Positions 1-6,797 of a stretch of 61,735 nucleotides of DNA are shown here, piece after piece. The stretch lies in contig JAQUND010000006.1 of NCBI GenBank assembly GCA_028717785.1, positions 29,530-91,264 on the forward strand. The letters are read 5' to 3'. A program made the position numbers and the translations under genes. Origin of the DNA: Candidatus Nanoarchaeia archaeon. Lineage in GTDB: Archaea > Nanoarchaeota > Nanoarchaeia > SCGC-AAA011-G17 > JAFCDX01. A model generated the notes under the pieces. It was given only the letters and a program-made list of their open reading frames with translations, did no database searches and had not been told where the DNA came from. How positions within the stretch are numbered: the first letter of the stretch is position 1; the number at the start of each line of letters is the position of its first letter.

Positions 1-63
1 TTCGGCTTCATTTGTATCTGATTCGGCTTCATTTGTATCTGATTCGGCTTCATTTGTATTTGA
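1..63 (-). repeat. 21-bp tandem repeat encoding ESDTNEA heptads
   Basis: Three consecutive copies of a 21-base unit, nearly identical (one C/T change in the third copy), run off the window edge inside the 3' end of the gp32-like gene. Each unit encodes the heptad ESDTNEA in the acidic tail; a degenerate fourth copy (ESEA) follows at about 64-75. Copy number beyond the edge cannot be seen. Confidence 0.9.
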
Positions 64-948
64 TTCAGCTTCAGATTCAGTTTCTTGAATTTTTTCTTGT
101 TTTTTATTTCTTTTTGATGTCGAACTTTTTCTTACAGTTTCATCAATTTCTTTTTCTACTTCTTCAACAGTGTTGTCGTCTCCCGTGTTTTCTGAAACGT
201 CTTTTTCAACATATTGTAAAATTTCATTATAAGGTGTTTTTGCATTTTCTAAAACTTTTTCGATTTCAGCAACTGTCGAATATCTTCTTAATTCTTTTAA
301 GTTATAAGTTTTACCAATTAGTTCTTTTTCATCACTTGTAAGAGGAGAAGCATCTCTATTAGGAATTATTCTATATTCTCTTCTGTCTTTTGAACCTGTT
401 GTTTCAATCTCAAGATCATAACCTGTGTCCTCATTAGAAGGACTTCCCCATTTTTTAGCAAAGCTAAAAATCTCTTTGTAAATAGTTGCACCTGCACACA
501 TTCTTTTGGGCATTGCAACTTTTTCTTTTGTCTCTTCTGAGATTTCATATAAATCTTCACGATGTATTACGTTCATATCATATCTTGTTTTAGCAGAAAC
601 TTTAGAAATTTTATCTAAAATTGCCTTTACTTCAGGACTTTTGTCTGTCATATCTTCTTCATCTTTTAAGCGATGAACCTCATCCCACTGTACTGACAAC
701 CATTCGCACACAGGACAACGTTCATCAATACCATGAGTAACAGGTCTTCCTGTTGTTGTATTATTTTGTGGTATCCAGTGTTGTTTATAACCAAAAAAAG
801 GAAATTCACCTGGTTTTTTAGAAGGTAAAACTCTTATGTTATGTGAAGAATTATCTTGAAATTTCAAATCTCTTACATTTTGTTTTTTCTTTTCATCTTG
901 GTCATAACGAGAACCTTCGTCTAACCATGGGTTCTTTTTCTCTTGCAT
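1..948 (-). CDS. gp32-like single-stranded DNA-binding protein (3' end outside window)
   Basis: Open reading frame of 316 visible codons with no stop before the window edge, so the C-terminus is missing. The ATG at 948 follows a strong GGAGG site six to seven bases upstream. The N-terminal part carries the pattern typical of T4 gp32-type proteins: a segment reading NIRVLPSKKPGEFPFFGYKQ, then a likely zinc site in HGIDERCPVCEWL (His plus two Cys; further ligands not certain). The tail is acidic and ends in tandem heptads ESDTNEA, which fits the acidic protein-interaction tail of gp32. Inferred role: coating single-stranded DNA in replication and recombination, together with the UvsY-like gene just upstream and the helicase and primase genes of the same cassette. 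Family call fairly sure; exact zinc ligands are not. Confidence 0.7.
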   Translation of the reverse strand, partial: MQEKKNPWLDEGSRYDQDEKKKQNVRDLKFQDNSSHNIRVLPSKKPGEFPFFGYKQHWIPQNNTTTGRPVTHGIDERCPVCEWLSVQWDEVHRLKDEEDMTDKSPEVKAILDKISKVSAKTRYDMNVIHREDLYEISEETKEKVAMPKRMCAGATIYKEIFSFAKKWGSPSNEDTGYDLEIETTGSKDRREYRIIPNRDASPLTSDEKELIGKTYNLKELRRYSTVAEIEKVLENAKTPYNEILQYVEKDVSENTGDDNTVEEVEKEIDETVRKSSTSKRNKKQEKIQETESEAESNTNEAESDTNEAESDTNEAE

Positions 949-965
949 AACTAACCTCCAAAAAA

Positions 966-990
966 TTGTTTATAAAAGTTGTTTATAAAA
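966..990 (-). repeat. Direct repeat in the leader of the gp32-like gene
   Basis: Two identical 12-base copies separated by one base (966-977 and 979-990). On the coding strand each reads TTTTATAAACAA. They sit directly before the GGAGG site of the gp32-like gene, in the expected 5' untranslated leader. T4 gp32 represses its own translation by binding an unstructured AU-rich leader with short repeats; the position here fits a similar operator, which is inference. Confidence 0.6.
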
Positions 991-1010
991 TCATTTATGT
1001 AGTTCTATTA

Positions 1011-1038
1011 ATTCTATATATATGACACTTATTTCTAA
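1011..1038 (-). promoter_or_regulatory. Possible sigma70-like promoter for the gp32-like gene
   Basis: On the minus strand TTAGAA (1033-1038) and TAGAAT (1011-1016) are separated by 16 bases, matching the consensus hexamers at four and five of six positions. Initiation near 1004 would give a leader of about 55 bases holding the direct repeats. In DNA this AT-rich such matches arise by chance. Confidence 0.35.
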
Positions 1039-1072
1039 CTTTTTTAATAAGTAACTTGTTTTTATTTTTTAA

Positions 1073-1678
1073 TTATGTAGGCCAACCATCATTAACATTA
1101 ACATTGAGTTTCTCTTTAGTATCAAAATCTCTTTTAATATGATGATATTCCTTCTTCGAACTTAAAAATTTATTATTACCTAAATTGTCAGCTTCCCATT
1201 TTAACATAGAAGCAATGGTAACTATTTTATCGCCTTTTTCTCCTAAACCATTAGATATTGCAAAAATATGTTTCATATTTTTTTTAGCTAAAGCAATATC
1301 ATCAGAATATTTTTTAAAATCAGGATCAACTTTTAACATGTCGTCTACCATTTTGTCTGTCACTCTGTTTTTAGAAACTTTTTCAAGTTCTTTTCTATAT
1401 TGACTAGACTTTTTTGATATCCATACTTCAAATTTTGTCTTCAATAAATCATAATCATACACAGATTCATTATAAATAATATTCCATCTTGCATGTAAAA
1501 CTGGATTTTCAGCGAGCATTTTTAAAACAACAGGAAAAGTAAGTTTATCTATAGAAGGTATAGACAAAGATTGATCAAGATCTTGTTCTACTAATTGATC
1601 GCCTATTTTTACTATAACTTTTACGAAAAAATCAAAATCTTTCTCTGTCGATTGTTGTTGCATTTTTCTTATAATCAT
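1073..1678 (-). CDS. UvsY-like recombination mediator (tentative)
   Basis: A 201-residue, charged, mostly helical protein with no strong motif. Its second half has the layout of T4 UvsY: a helical segment with ARWNIIYNES, a basic coiled stretch, MLKVDPDFKKYSDDIALAKK, and an ending similar to the UvsY C-terminus (IVTIASMLKWEADN beside UvsY's I..M..FEAG). It is longer than T4 UvsY (137 residues). It lies immediately upstream of the gp32-like gene, the natural partner, since UvsY helps load recombinase onto gp32-coated DNA. Start could be the ATG at 1678 or the one at 1663 (residue 6); neither has a strong binding site. It overlaps the end of the preceding gene by 47 or 32 bases. It could instead be an unrelated helical replication accessory protein. 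Confidence 0.4.
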   Translation of the reverse strand: MIIRKMQQQSTEKDFDFFVKVIVKIGDQLVEQDLDQSLSIPSIDKLTFPVVLKMLAENPVLHARWNIIYNESVYDYDLLKTKFEVWISKKSSQYRKELEKVSKNRVTDKMVDDMLKVDPDFKKYSDDIALAKKNMKHIFAISNGLGEKGDKIVTIASMLKWEADNLGNNKFLSSKKEYHHIKRDFDTKEKLNVNVNDGWPT

Positions 1679-2348
1679 AATTTACATCAAGCTTCTTTCT
1701 TGTAATTTTTCTACTGACACCAGCTATAACAAACATTTTTATTAACCTATCATACATATAATAACAATTTGTTTTCTTATTTAGCTCTCTAAAAAAACCA
1801 TCTATCATGTAAAACCTTATTCTATATCTGTTTATATTTTTTCCTCCATATTTTTTAGAAATACACATTTTTTCGTAAGCAACTTCTTCAAGAACAAAAC
1901 TTCCAAATCTTGGAATTTTAAAAATCTTATATTTTAATAAATAGATCGGAACACAATAAAAAAACAACTTTGATAAATATTTAACATCATCAATTTCATA
2001 CCCAAACAAATCGGATATAACTTTAAACTCTTTATCTGTAAAATTACAAAATTTTATGACATCATTTCTTGTTCTTTTAATTCTCTCTTTAAAATCATCA
2101 CAAGAAACAAAATGTACTATATCATATTTTTTTTTATAGATTCGTAATGCATGATGTCTAATAAAAAATCTTCCTAAACCATAAATATAAATATGACCAG
2201 TTTCAATTAGAACTTTCCTGATAAAAAAAGAAAAAGCATCGATCAATAACAATAAATCGTTTGGTTTAATTCCTGTCTTAACATACATTAAATCTAATGT
2301 ATCTGAAAAACTAGCATTTGAAGGTTTTTTTCCAAAAGTCAAAATCAT
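1632..2348 (-). CDS. HU/IHF-like protein with two divergent domains
   Basis: 238 residues. Two segments resemble the HU fold: about residues 27-75, with a helical pair followed by IYIYGLGRFFIRHHALR (compare the HU element GFGTF and following basic arm), and about 103-155, ending in FKIPRFGSFVLEE. The same order of helices, hydrophobic strand and G-x-G-x-F occurs twice, so this reads as a fused pair that could act as an intramolecular dimer. Inferred role: DNA bending or compaction in replication or recombination. The start at 2348 lies inside the 3' end of the exonuclease gene (38-base overlap) with a GAGAG-like site upstream. Sequence is lysine- and tyrosine-rich and divergent; the family assignment is from pattern only. 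Confidence 0.45.
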   Translation of the reverse strand: MILTFGKKPSNASFSDTLDLMYVKTGIKPNDLLLLIDAFSFFIRKVLIETGHIYIYGLGRFFIRHHALRIYKKKYDIVHFVSCDDFKERIKRTRNDVIKFCNFTDKEFKVISDLFGYEIDDVKYLSKLFFYCVPIYLLKYKIFKIPRFGSFVLEEVAYEKMCISKKYGGKNINRYRIRFYMIDGFFRELNKKTNCYYMYDRLIKMFVIAGVSRKITRKKLDVNYDYKKNATTIDRERF

Positions 2349-3204
2349 CTATAAGTCTCTCAAATTCAAGAGTCTCAAATATATTTAAAACTCTTTCGAA
2401 ATCAGGCTTTATTACTTTCTCTAATTCGTTTTTTATATTAATGTCAGTACAAATTTTTACAAGTTTATATGATATTTTTATATTATCTATATTTGATTTT
2501 ATTTTTTGTTTTAATTTTTCTTTAGCATCAACTTTATCGCCTTTATTATTCAGAATTTTTAAATAGTCGACGTTTTCTAACATTTCTTCTAAAGAATTAT
2601 TTGCTAGAATAAGTTTTGCAGCAGTTTTATCACCTACACCATCAACACCCGGAATATTATCTGTCGGATCACCAGTAATAGCCATAACTTCTGGTAATCT
2701 ATTAGGCATAATCTTATACTTATCTAAAACAAAATTTATATCTTTAATAATATTATTGTTCATAGGATGCAAGATTTCAACATGTTTAGTTATAAGTTGT
2801 TCAAAATCATGATCAGAACTTACTATTAAAACTTTATTTCCTGATTTTCTGTAATTATATGTTAATGTCCCTATAATATCATCAGCTTCAACATCAGCAT
2901 AATGAAATTGTTTTACACTTAATAAATTTAAAATTTCTCTTAATCTATCTAATTGAGAATAAAAAGCGTTTTCAAACTTTTTTCTTCCAGCTTTATAATC
3001 AGGGTAAATAGTTTTCCTTTTTGCATTCCCGCCATCCCAAGCAATTAAAACTGTAGCATTTTTACAATAATCTATTATCAATTTCTTAAATGAAACTAAA
3101 AATCCATAAACAGTTTCTGTCCTCTCACCTCGTTTATTAGACAATTCATCAATAGAAAAATAACACCTACATGCTAATTGATTTCCATCTATAATTACGA
3201 CCAT
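2311..3204 (-). CDS. 5'-3' exonuclease / flap endonuclease
   Basis: 297 residues, the usual size for phage FEN/RNase H proteins and the N-terminal domain of DNA polymerase I. Acidic metal-binding motifs are in order: VIIDGNQ near the N-terminus, ADVEADDIIGTL, VSSDHDFEQLI and ITGDPTDNIPGVDGVGDKTA, the last being the helix-3-turn-helix that grips the DNA backbone. Expected activity: removal of RNA primers and 5' flaps from Okazaki fragments during phage replication. The ATG at 3204 has a GGAG site five to six bases upstream and overlaps the 3' end of the small upstream gene by ten bases. High confidence in family; whether it also has endonuclease activity cannot be read from sequence. Confidence 0.9.
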   Translation of the reverse strand: MVVIIDGNQLACRCYFSIDELSNKRGERTETVYGFLVSFKKLIIDYCKNATVLIAWDGGNAKRKTIYPDYKAGRKKFENAFYSQLDRLREILNLLSVKQFHYADVEADDIIGTLTYNYRKSGNKVLIVSSDHDFEQLITKHVEILHPMNNNIIKDINFVLDKYKIMPNRLPEVMAITGDPTDNIPGVDGVGDKTAAKLILANNSLEEMLENVDYLKILNNKGDKVDAKEKLKQKIKSNIDNIKISYKLVKICTDINIKNELEKVIKPDFERVLNIFETLEFERLIDDFDFWKKTFKC

Positions 3205-3413
3205 TCGATCTCCGGAACAGGTTTTTGTTTCTTATTAATTTTCAAAAGGCCAAGAGAATTTAGAATACGTATACCACTCTCAGTTATTATATTGTATCCA
3301 CAACTTCTACTTACAAAATCTTGCTTTACTAATTCATCGCGATCAAATTTCGAAATTAAATCACCATCACATGTTACTGTAGTAAGTTGCTGAAGTTGTT
3401 CGATCCGTTGCAT
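3195..3413 (-). CDS. Small protein, possibly winged-helix DNA-binding
   Basis: 72 residues lying between the XPD/DinG-like helicase and the exonuclease, with a ten-base overlap into the latter. The second half, DELVKQDFVSRSCGYNIITE followed by GIRILNSLGLL, has the spacing of a winged helix (recognition helix, then the TxxGxxxLxxLG hairpin and helix often seen in phage and archaeal regulators). No catalytic motif. A regulatory or DNA-binding role is a guess. The gene is kept because it fits the tight same-strand operon and its end overlaps a well-supported start. Confidence 0.5.
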   Translation of the reverse strand: MQRIEQLQQLTTVTCDGDLISKFDRDELVKQDFVSRSCGYNIITESGIRILNSLGLLKINKKQKPVPEIEWS

Positions 3414-3443
3414 ATTTTTCCTCGTTTTTATAATAAAACATAA

Positions 3444-5000
3444 TTAATTTTTTATTGCTGAAATAAAATATTTAGGAAAAAATTTTAAATTTCGTTTTAA
3501 GAAATAAGAAAACTGACTATCCATTATATAAATAGTGCAAAAATCTTTATTATGTCTAACACCTCTACCTGCAGCTTGAACAAGTGTTAATGCAGTTTTC
3601 CAATTATACCATTCAGGATCTATTTCCATTCTTTTTTTCACTTGTTTGTCACCTAAAAACATATAGGGAAGTTTTATAATAACAACAAATCTTGCTAAAT
3701 CATCTTTTAAGTCAATACCTTCTGTCATAGAAGGAGTGACAAGAACTTTCGGGTCTGTAGATTCTAAGAATTGATTCAAAGTTTTCATTCTAGATTCACT
3801 ATCATGGAATATAAACCTATTTATATAGTCATTTCCTATATTATTTTGTATATAATTTGAAATTTTATAAGTATGAGCATGAATTAAACCATGTTCAGTG
3901 TCATGGTAATCAAGTATTTTTCTAATATCTTCAATAATTTTTGGTAAATTGTTGTCTATATCGTTTTTTCCTAAATTACCAGATCGCGTTAAAATTATTG
4001 GTCTTATTTCATTAGAAAAAGTAGAATCTACTTGTATAAATCTTGTTTTTAATTTATCTAGTCCTAAATTATTACAAAAATTTTCTTTATCAAGAATTGT
4101 CGCAGACATAAACAACTTTTTTCTTGCATATTTAAAAATTAATTTTTGAGCGAAATACCCAATAGTTAAAGGTTTAAAAATAATAGATTTTGAACGTAAT
4201 TTTAAATTTGTAGTTATATCAAAAATCCACTCGACTTTATTATAACTTTCTAAGAAAGAACATATTTTTTGTTCTTGTGTTTCTAAATCATTCAGTTCTT
4301 TTTGTAATTCAGAAATTTTTTCTAAGCTTAAAAGTTTATCTTTAAGTTTTTCAGACGCAATTGCTTTTAGTTCTTTAACTTTCTCTAAAATCATTTTTAA
4401 CCAACAAACATAATCTAATAGATTATCATAAGTTGGTATTTTTGAAGTAACTCCAAGTTTAGAGAGATAAATTGACGAAAAACTAAACTCGACAAACGAC
4501 ATACATTCGTCATCAAGTCTATGAGCTTCATCACAAATAAGCAAACTTCTTTCTGAAAAAGCTTTTGTATAATTCATAGTACATAAATAATACTTATAGT
4601 TCATTAATAAAACATGAGATAATAATGCTTGACTTTTCGCTATTTCATAAAGACAACTAGATTTTACTGGACATGGTTTTAATGAACAATAAGAGTCTTC
4701 ACATGTAAGTTTAGGCATGAAAACACAAGGATAATTGTTTCTTCCTTTGATAATTCTTGTTTTATCAGATTTGTAATCTTTAAAATATTGATCTTGTAAA
4801 ATTTTTTGTGAAGTTAACAAAAATGAAGACTTAAAATAAAGACCAAGACAAATTGCTATTGCACTCTTCCCAGAACCTGTAGGACTCTCTAAAACAATAT
4901 TTTCGATTTCTTCAGACTCTATATAATCTTTTGCTTTTAATATAGTTTCTTTTTGGAACTGTCTAAAAGATTCATGTGGAAAATAATCAAAGACATTCAT
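3444..5000 (-). CDS. XPD/DinG-type superfamily 2 helicase with iron-sulfur cysteines
   Basis: 518 residues. Walker A is ESPTGSGKS (about 38-46), the DEAH box is CDEAHRLDDE (about 156-165), and motif VI is QAAGRGVRHNKD near the C-terminus. Between motifs I and II lie cysteines 92, 100, 105, 110 and 116, in the place of the 4Fe-4S cluster domain of XPD, DinG and related 5'-3' DNA helicases. Expected role: unwinding recombination or repair intermediates, R-loops or flaps. The ATG at 5000 overlaps the stop of the NusG-like gene as ATGA, so translation is probably coupled. Five candidate cysteines are present; which four bind the cluster cannot be told. Function within the phage cycle is inferred. 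Confidence 0.85.
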   Translation of the reverse strand: MNVFDYFPHESFRQFQKETILKAKDYIESEEIENIVLESPTGSGKSAIAICLGLYFKSSFLLTSQKILQDQYFKDYKSDKTRIIKGRNNYPCVFMPKLTCEDSYCSLKPCPVKSSCLYEIAKSQALLSHVLLMNYKYYLCTMNYTKAFSERSLLICDEAHRLDDECMSFVEFSFSSIYLSKLGVTSKIPTYDNLLDYVCWLKMILEKVKELKAIASEKLKDKLLSLEKISELQKELNDLETQEQKICSFLESYNKVEWIFDITTNLKLRSKSIIFKPLTIGYFAQKLIFKYARKKLFMSATILDKENFCNNLGLDKLKTRFIQVDSTFSNEIRPIILTRSGNLGKNDIDNNLPKIIEDIRKILDYHDTEHGLIHAHTYKISNYIQNNIGNDYINRFIFHDSESRMKTLNQFLESTDPKVLVTPSMTEGIDLKDDLARFVVIIKLPYMFLGDKQVKKRMEIDPEWYNWKTALTLVQAAGRGVRHNKDFCTIYIMDSQFSYFLKRNLKFFPKYFISAIKN

Positions 5001-5449
5001 AAATATCTAATATCTTTAATATTTATTTGTATTATTCTATCTAAAAACTCTGGTTTTATTCTTACTATTTTTTTTCTTATATCGACTATTTCGCCTGATA
5101 TATCAGAAAAATCACCTTTCTCAATAATTATAAAATCACCCTTTTTAAAAACACTTTTTTCTTTATTTAAATCAGTATTTTCTAGACTTAACTTTTTAAT
5201 TTGAACTGTGCTAAATTTTTTAGGCCCATATTTTTTAGTACCAATAAATTTCAATACTCCATCAAAAACTAACAAACAATCAGATTGTGACTTTGTTATT
5301 TCATAAGAGTGTATTAATATATAACCGGTTAATTCATTAGAAGTAATAACTTCTTTTATATTTAACTCAGTTTTTTTTTGATTTATTTGGTTTTTTACTG
5401 TTTGTTCATAGCCTTGTCTTACTAAAAGAACATACCATGTTAATCTCAA
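4997..5449 (-). CDS. NusG-like transcription elongation factor
   Basis: 150 residues with both NusG domains. The NGN domain starts TWYVLLVRQGYEQTVKNQI (residues 4-22), has the strand TGYILIHS (41-48), and the FIGTKKYGPKKFS segment (68-80) that corresponds to the NusG FVG...P..LS element. The KOW motif is FKKGDFIIIEKGDFSDISGE (101-120). NusG binds RNA polymerase at the clamp and controls pausing, termination and coupling to ribosomes; a phage copy may redirect or antiterminate the host enzyme. There is no ATG: the only start in this reading frame is TTG at 5449, one codon after the in-frame TAA that ends the sigma-like gene. A weak GGA lies upstream. Slightly shorter than bacterial NusG (about 180). 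Confidence 0.8.
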   Translation of the reverse strand: MRLTWYVLLVRQGYEQTVKNQINQKKTELNIKEVITSNELTGYILIHSYEITKSQSDCLLVFDGVLKFIGTKKYGPKKFSTVQIKKLSLENTDLNKEKSVFKKGDFIIIEKGDFSDISGEIVDIRKKIVRIKPEFLDRIIQINIKDIRYL

Positions 5450-5452
5450 TTG

Positions 5453-6649
5453 TTATTCCATCCCTTTTAGTTTTGTTTTAACTGATGATATAAATTGATT
5501 TCTTATTTTAATAATATGTCCTGTAGAACGTTTAAACTTTTTTGCAAGTTCTTCGTCAGCATTTATATCATATTTCATATACGTTATAATATCACGTAAA
5601 ATAGTATGCTTAAAATTGTCTCTTAATTTTTTTTCTAGATAAAAAACTTCTTCTATTGTAACATTATGCTTTTTTGCTAAGTTATAAAGAGATGTTGTTA
5701 CAATAGATTTGTCTTTAATAGCTTCTAAAATATCTTTTTTTAATTCTTCTGGTGCATTTATCTCCTTTAATTCAAGCATGTTCTCAATTTGTCGACATAA
5801 ATTTTGATTATAAAATTCATCTTCAAAACTATTTTGATGTATCAATAATTTTTCTGAAGAAACATCAAAGTTGTTCTCTGGATTGTCTAAATCGATATTT
5901 TTCGTTGTGGGTAAACTTCGTTTTTGAGTAGAAAGAGTTTGCAAAATCCTATTAAAAGCACAATTAATTACATGCCAAGCATAAGTCGAAAAACAAAAAT
6001 TTAATGATACATCAAACCATTTAGAAACTTGCTTGTGCAAAGCAGCAACTATTTCTTGATAAAAATCTTCTTCAGTTCTATCATTAAAACAATTAAATTT
6101 ATGTTTATTAAAAGAAATATAACTTTTAATTATTTGTGACCAAGTCTTATTATTAACACCACGCTTAAATAATATAGTTCTAAATATTTTATCTTTTTTC
6201 TTATTATTTGTTTCTAACCTATATTGTTTTATGAGTTCTATTTCGTCTCTATCAGATGGTAATAAATTAATTTTCAATTCATTATCTTTTTTAACTTCTC
6301 TTTTTTGTTTTTTAATTTTATCTTTTTTATAGACTTCAACTTCAACTGGAGCAATATAATTTTGCGATATATCAAAACAAAAATACTTAGATAACAAAAT
6401 CAGTAATTCATATTCATCAGAAACAATTCCAATACATCGCATTTTTCCAAGATGTTTATCTTTAGCTTCTTTTTCTGATACTTCTATGAACTTTACGCCA
6501 AACTCTGGATTAAAATGTAAAAGTTGAACTTTTTTTCCAGATAAACAAACTTTTTTCCCGTCTTTATCTTTAAAAAAAACAAAATGTTTTGTTGTGTTTG
6601 ATGAAATATGATTAGGCAAGACTGACAAAAAACTTTCTGACAGTTCCAT
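5453..6649 (-). CDS. Divergent RNA polymerase sigma-like factor
   Basis: 398 residues. Residues 192-250 match sigma region 2: EEDFYQEIVAAL, then FDVSLNFCFSTYAWHVINCA (compare DLIQEG..GL..AV.KF...G..FSTYA.WWI), then a helix ending QKRSLPTTK at the place of region 2.4/3.0. Two possible helix-turn-helix segments follow, about 318-345 and 364-392, the latter at the place of region 4. The first 130 residues are not recognised. Inferred role: directing host RNA polymerase to phage promoters, probably late genes. The ATG has a GGGAGA site. It is preceded by a 148-base non-coding stretch with phased repeats, unlike its tightly packed neighbours, suggesting its own control. The downstream NusG-like gene is in the same frame. 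Confidence 0.65.
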   Translation of the reverse strand: MELSESFLSVLPNHISSNTTKHFVFFKDKDGKKVCLSGKKVQLLHFNPEFGVKFIEVSEKEAKDKHLGKMRCIGIVSDEYELLILLSKYFCFDISQNYIAPVEVEVYKKDKIKKQKREVKKDNELKINLLPSDRDEIELIKQYRLETNNKKKDKIFRTILFKRGVNNKTWSQIIKSYISFNKHKFNCFNDRTEEDFYQEIVAALHKQVSKWFDVSLNFCFSTYAWHVINCAFNRILQTLSTQKRSLPTTKNIDLDNPENNFDVSSEKLLIHQNSFEDEFYNQNLCRQIENMLELKEINAPEELKKDILEAIKDKSIVTTSLYNLAKKHNVTIEEVFYLEKKLRDNFKHTILRDIITYMKYDINADEELAKKFKRSTGHIIKIRNQFISSVKTKLKGME

Positions 6650-6730
6650 GAATGTTCTCCCTACATCAAATATTTTTAAATGTTAAATTGTAAAATAGTA
6701 GAGAGTAAAAAAGAAATTAAATTTATAGTA

Positions 6731-6769
6731 TCTCATAATTTACTCAAATGCTCTCATATATAATCTCAT
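6731..6769 (-). promoter_or_regulatory. Four phased ATGAG-type repeats upstream of the sigma-like gene
   Basis: On the minus strand ATGAGA occurs at 6764-6769, 6752-6757 and 6731-6736, with a TTGAG variant at 6742-6747. The steps are 12, 10 and 11 bases, so all copies face one side of the helix. They lie in the 148-base gap before the sigma-like gene, with a TATAAAT element (about 6723-6729) just downstream. This looks like a binding array for an activator or repressor; no classical promoter spacing was found here. Confidence 0.45.
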
Positions 6770-6797
6770 ACGTAAAAACAACTAAGAAAATAATAAT

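Noticed and set aside
12..341. Long plus-strand frame opposite the gp32-like gene
   Set aside because: It is a shadow of the tandem repeats and acidic coding region on the minus strand; low-complexity Leu/Phe-rich product and no ribosome binding site.
1027..1052. Seven-base inverted repeat in the gap before the gp32-like gene
   Set aside because: All A/T but two pairs, long loop, no T-run after it, and it overlaps the proposed promoter; chance in AT-rich DNA is likely.
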